Shown one piece after another: positions 29,711-29,811 of a DNA stretch of 29,811 nt. Each line of letters begins with the position of its first letter. The first letter of the stretch is position 1. The translations under genes and the position numbers were made by a program. This DNA comes from Dissophora ornata (lineage: Eukaryota > Mortierellomycota > Mortierellomycetes > Mortierellales > Mortierellaceae): contig MU616913.1 of NCBI GenBank assembly GCA_025201705.1, positions 2,735-32,545 on the forward strand, given 5' to 3'. Under the pieces are notes generated by a model. That model searched no databases. It was given only the letters and a program-made list of their open reading frames with translations, and was not told where the DNA came from.

Positions 29711-29811
29711 ATAAAAGGAACGCGTCGTTACCCTTTTTTCTCCTCCTTCTCTCCTTCTGTTTCCATTAGCCCATCGTCCCATCTTCAATTGCGTTTTTTT
29801 TTTTTTTGTTT
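29711..29811 (+). promoter_or_regulatory. Likely promoter and leader of a gene beyond the window edge
   Basis: A TATA-like ATAAAAG at 29711-29717 is followed by an ACGCGT hexamer at 29720-29725 and then by a strongly pyrimidine-rich stretch with a long T-run at the end. This is the same layout as the leader of the dehydrogenase gene in this window, so a plus-strand gene probably starts just past 29811. Confidence 0.4.

Overview
The window looks like nuclear DNA of an early-diverging filamentous fungus, most likely a Mortierella-type species (Mortierellomycota). The evidence is many short GT-AG introns (about 50-220 nt), moderate GC content, fungal versions of housekeeping proteins, and several long intronless F-box/leucine-rich-repeat genes set among decayed sequence. 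I place it by resemblance only and ran no search. Exon boundaries were worked out by hand from frame, splice signals and family alignment.

Left half, about 0.7-15.5 kb, is dense and conserved. In order: flap endonuclease FEN1 (minus, six exons); an MTH1/NUDT1-type Nudix hydrolase (plus, four exons), divergent from FEN1; an alpha-N-acetylglucosaminidase of family GH89 (minus, three exons); a membrane-anchored GH5 exo-beta-1,3-glucanase (minus, two exons); an unrecognised small three-exon gene of 63 codons (minus); a CorA-family metal transporter (minus, nine exons) whose pore signature reads GTN instead of GMN; and a mitochondrial 3-hydroxyacyl-CoA dehydrogenase (plus, three exons), divergent from the transporter. 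FEN1 and the Nudix enzyme both serve genome integrity (Okazaki-flap removal, nucleotide-pool cleaning) and share a divergent upstream region. The two glycosidases act on glycans outside the cytosol and both have a TATA-like element about 100-115 nt before the ATG.

Right half, about 15.9-29.8 kb, is accessory. Three intronless F-box/LRR genes (minus, plus, minus) are separated by decayed material: a FAD-dependent monooxygenase pseudogene with an internal deletion and stop codons, a possible two-exon small gene on minus, very pyrimidine-rich tracts, an array of five imperfect 50-100 bp units whose minus strand keeps a VYVEYP...TEAL reading, and unassigned coding-like fragments. A worn TA-flanked terminal-inverted-repeat element lies near 28.6-29.1 kb. 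The window ends in what looks like the promoter of a plus-strand gene beyond the edge.

Points most worth attention: the GTN-motif CorA protein, the decaying coding repeat array, a 127-bp hairpin-forming inverted repeat carrying two CCAAT boxes upstream of the glucanase, and two small spliced genes that standard gene finders could miss.
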